NCBI GenBank assembly: GCA_964246695.1
Contig: CAXTSI010000463.1
Location: forward strand, 1 to 7,198
From: Stigonema sp964246695
GTDB taxonomy: Bacteria > Cyanobacteriota > Cyanobacteriia > Cyanobacteriales > Nostocaceae
Direction: 5' to 3'
Length of the DNA stretch: 7,198 nt
Positions 5,988 through 7,198 of the stretch are shown piece by piece. The position numbers and the translations under genes were made by a program. The notes under the pieces were generated by a model that saw nothing but the letters and a program-made list of their open reading frames with translations, did no database searches and was not told where the DNA came from. Positions within the stretch are counted from its first letter, which is position 1, and each line of letters opens with the position of its first letter.

Positions 5988-6143
5988 TTATTTTTTTGAC
6001 ATCGCTGTCACCAGAATCTGTGGTAATGTTTCCGTTGGCTGCACTTCGCTCTTCCCAGTGTTGGTTTGATTAGGTACGCGAAAGTGCAAAAATAGATTGA
6101 GGGAAAATGTAATTGTGACTGCTAACAATAGTTTTTCCAACAT
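5988..6143 (-). CDS. Small single-pass membrane protein of unknown function (51 aa)
   Basis: I do not recognise a named family. From ATG 6143 the product begins MLEKLLLAVTITFSLNLFL, an N-terminal hydrophobic helix (residues about 3-20), followed by a polar, Thr/Pro-rich tail (PNQTNTGK... to SKK) likely outside the membrane or periplasmic. GGAAG lies 7 nt before ATG 6143, which favours this start over ATG 6221. The upstream ATG would add 26 residues (MTEKTLTFWNC...) that look less protein-like and place a hydrophilic segment before the helix. A TATAGT at 6234-6229 on the minus strand could be a -10 box, giving a leader of about 80 nt to ATG 6143. It is short, so chance cannot be excluded. It may be a membrane-anchored accessory or a signal-anchored peptide. 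Confidence 0.5.
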   Translation of the reverse strand: MLEKLLLAVTITFSLNLFLHFRVPNQTNTGKSEVQPTETLPQILVTAMSKK

Positions 6144-6456
6144 AGTTTTTCTTCCACCCACACCAGTAATGATTGTTCTTGCATTTCTACAGTTCCAAAA
6201 AGTAAGAGTTTTCTCCGTCATTTTTTAAACTATAGGTAGTGCCACAATCGGCATAGCCCTAGTGTGCCCAAGGTTATGGAGATATTTATGAGGGAAGTGA
6301 TAAAAGTCTGTAAATTTTTGGTAATTGGATCGGAGATGTCTACTGCTTAAATGGAATTGTAATCAAAAATAGTCATTAAGGCATCGAGAGATGGGAAAAT
6401 GGTTGGGGCGCATGGGGCATGATGTATCAGCTAGATATGCTGGAGAAATATAGACG
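6144..6456. other. Intergenic region between divergent genes
   Basis: Apart from the possible TATAGT -10 box for the small minus-strand gene, I see no RNA gene, repeat or convincing promoter here. No pair matching the GAAACTT/GTCTAA ECF pattern was found in front of the L,D-transpeptidase. Confidence 0.5.
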
Positions 6457-7146
6457 ATGGCGATGGTAAGAAATGAATCTGTAGCGCGTATAGTAATGTG
6501 GCTCTGTTTTGGTACAGCAATTCTATCTCTCGCTGTCCATTGGCGCATGACTGCTTCTATGAGGAATGATAGTAGTTCGGGGACTGGTAGTAGTAATTCG
6601 GGGAGTAGTGGAAATGCCATAGCTATGGGAGCAACGAGTACCCAAGCAAGCTACTTTTTGCAGGGTAATAAACAAAATCCAATTGGCAATTCCCCTTTAA
6701 AGTCGTTATTGACTCAAGGGTCGGCAAAACAAGAATCATCTAATAGCCTTGCACCTAACCAGAAGCAGGTAGTGGTTGATTTAGGCGATCGCCGCGTCTA
6801 TGTTTACAAACAAAATTTGGTCATAGCCAGTTACCCAATCGCTGTCGGTAAGAAGGGTTGGGAAACCCCCATAGGTACTTTCAGCGTGCTAAATAAGCAA
6901 ACCAATCCTGTCTGGCGTCACCCGATTACCGGCAAGATATTTGGGGCTGGACATGATAGTCCTCTTGGAGACCGATGGATTGGTTTTTGGTCAGATGGAC
7001 GTAATCAAATTGGCTTTCATGGCACACCGGAAGTTGAACTAGTGGGCAGTGCTATATCCCACGGCTGCTTGAGAATGCGCAATCCTGATATCCGATTGTT
7101 GTACAAGCAGATCAAGATGGGAACGCCTGTGGTAGTACGTTCGTAA
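6457..7146 (+). CDS. Membrane-anchored L,D-transpeptidase (YkuD domain)
   Basis: A 229-residue envelope protein. A single N-terminal membrane helix (about 9-28) acts as a signal anchor, followed by a low-complexity Ser/Gly linker (39-54) and an uncharged spacer to about 100. The YkuD domain (about 104-228) starts VVVDLGDRRVYVY and carries the catalytic signature, His188 in IGFHGTP and SHGCLRM with His202, nucleophile Cys204 and Arg206. Such enzymes form 3-3 cross-links in peptidoglycan or attach proteins to it, acting outside the cytoplasmic membrane. ATG 6457 is preceded by GGAG at 11 nt; ATG 6463 (Met3) is an alternative. No anchoring LysM or PG-binding domain is present. Proximity to the envelope-stress sigma gene fits its role but does not prove co-regulation. 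A heptamer array begins directly at its stop codon. Confidence 0.93.
   Translation: MAMVRNESVARIVMWLCFGTAILSLAVHWRMTASMRNDSSSGTGSSNSGSSGNAIAMGATSTQASYFLQGNKQNPIGNSPLKSLLTQGSAKQESSNSLAPNQKQVVVDLGDRRVYVYKQNLVIASYPIAVGKKGWETPIGTFSVLNKQTNPVWRHPITGKIFGAGHDSPLGDRWIGFWSDGRNQIGFHGTPEVELVGSAISHGCLRMRNPDIRLLYKQIKMGTPVVVRS
6785..6792. repeat. HIP1 octamer GCGATCGC
   Basis: A perfect copy at the start of the YkuD domain coding region (LGDRR), where it is read as coding sequence. Confidence 0.9.
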
Positions 7147-7198
7147 GTTGTTAGTTGTTAGTTGTTAGTTGTTAGTTGTTAGTTGTTAGTTGTTAGTT
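7147..7198 (+). repeat. Heptanucleotide tandem repeat (GTTGTTA)7+, continues past the window
   Basis: Seven perfect GTTGTTA units (7147-7195) plus three further bases, starting immediately after the TAA stop of the L,D-transpeptidase. All copies are identical, so the array is probably young or actively maintained. This is an STRR-type array typical of cyanobacteria; its full length is unknown because it reaches the window edge. Confidence 0.95.

Noticed and set aside
5936..6073. 45-codon + strand frame (MSKAFSFKVYNNWLILNV...) downstream of the orphan promoter
   Set aside because: It is antisense to the 51-codon membrane protein frame, has only a weak GGTAAG ahead of it, and ends in a sequence without protein character. 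It is kept only as a possibility under the promoter finding.
6144..6456. Search for an ECF-type promoter in front of the L,D-transpeptidase
   Set aside because: GTCTG and GTCTAC words occur (near 6306 and 6338), but no GAAC/AACTT element lies 15-16 nt upstream, so regulation by the neighbouring sigma factor is not supported.
1..7198. CRISPR arrays, transposase genes, tRNA or rRNA genes, and defence-system genes
   Set aside because: None seen on either strand. The tandem repeats have no unique spacers, so they are not CRISPR.

Overview
The window looks cyanobacterial, most likely from a filamentous, Nostoc-like genome. The evidence is three copies of the HIP1 octamer GCGATCGC in 7.2 kb, two heptanucleotide tandem repeat arrays of the STRR type, a SigG-like group 3 sigma factor with a partner anti-sigma factor, and a large hybrid histidine kinase of cyanobacterial style. 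Shine-Dalgarno sequences are weak or absent at most starts.

Left block (1-3943, + strand): the 3' remnant of an ABC transporter solute-binding protein gene carries an in-frame TAA near the window edge. It overlaps a membrane-bound hybrid sensor kinase (dCache sensor, HisKA, HATPase, receiver). That gene overlaps a REC-PAS response-regulator-like protein by 8 bp, which in turn overlaps a small gamma-glutamylcyclotransferase-fold protein by 8 bp. The overlaps suggest one translationally coupled transcript. The REC-PAS protein stops at the end of its PAS domain and has no transmitter or output domain, so it may be the stump of a longer protein.

Middle block (3942-5553): a short intergenic element (inverted repeat around a 33-bp tandem duplication, ending in a T run) fills the gap between convergent genes. 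On the minus strand lies a sigG-like ECF sigma gene followed by its membrane anti-sigma gene. Upstream of the sigma gene is a good ECF-type promoter (GAAACTT, 15 nt, GTCTAA), suggesting autoregulation.

Right block (5554-7198): 5554-6142 is gene-poor. It holds a 153-bp element with inverted ends and a central palindrome, then a near-consensus sigma-70 promoter on the + strand with no obvious gene behind it and a hairpin just downstream. A probable 51-residue single-pass membrane protein follows on the minus strand. No gene is seen in 6144-6456. A membrane-anchored L,D-transpeptidase (YkuD fold) closes the window, followed directly by a heptamer array that runs off the edge.

The sigma/anti-sigma pair and the L,D-transpeptidase both fit cell-envelope homeostasis. 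No ECF-type promoter was found in front of the transpeptidase, so a regulatory link is only suggested by proximity. I found no clearly new defence or mobile system. The most unusual items are the REC-PAS stump, the orphan promoter, and the two intergenic inverted-repeat elements.
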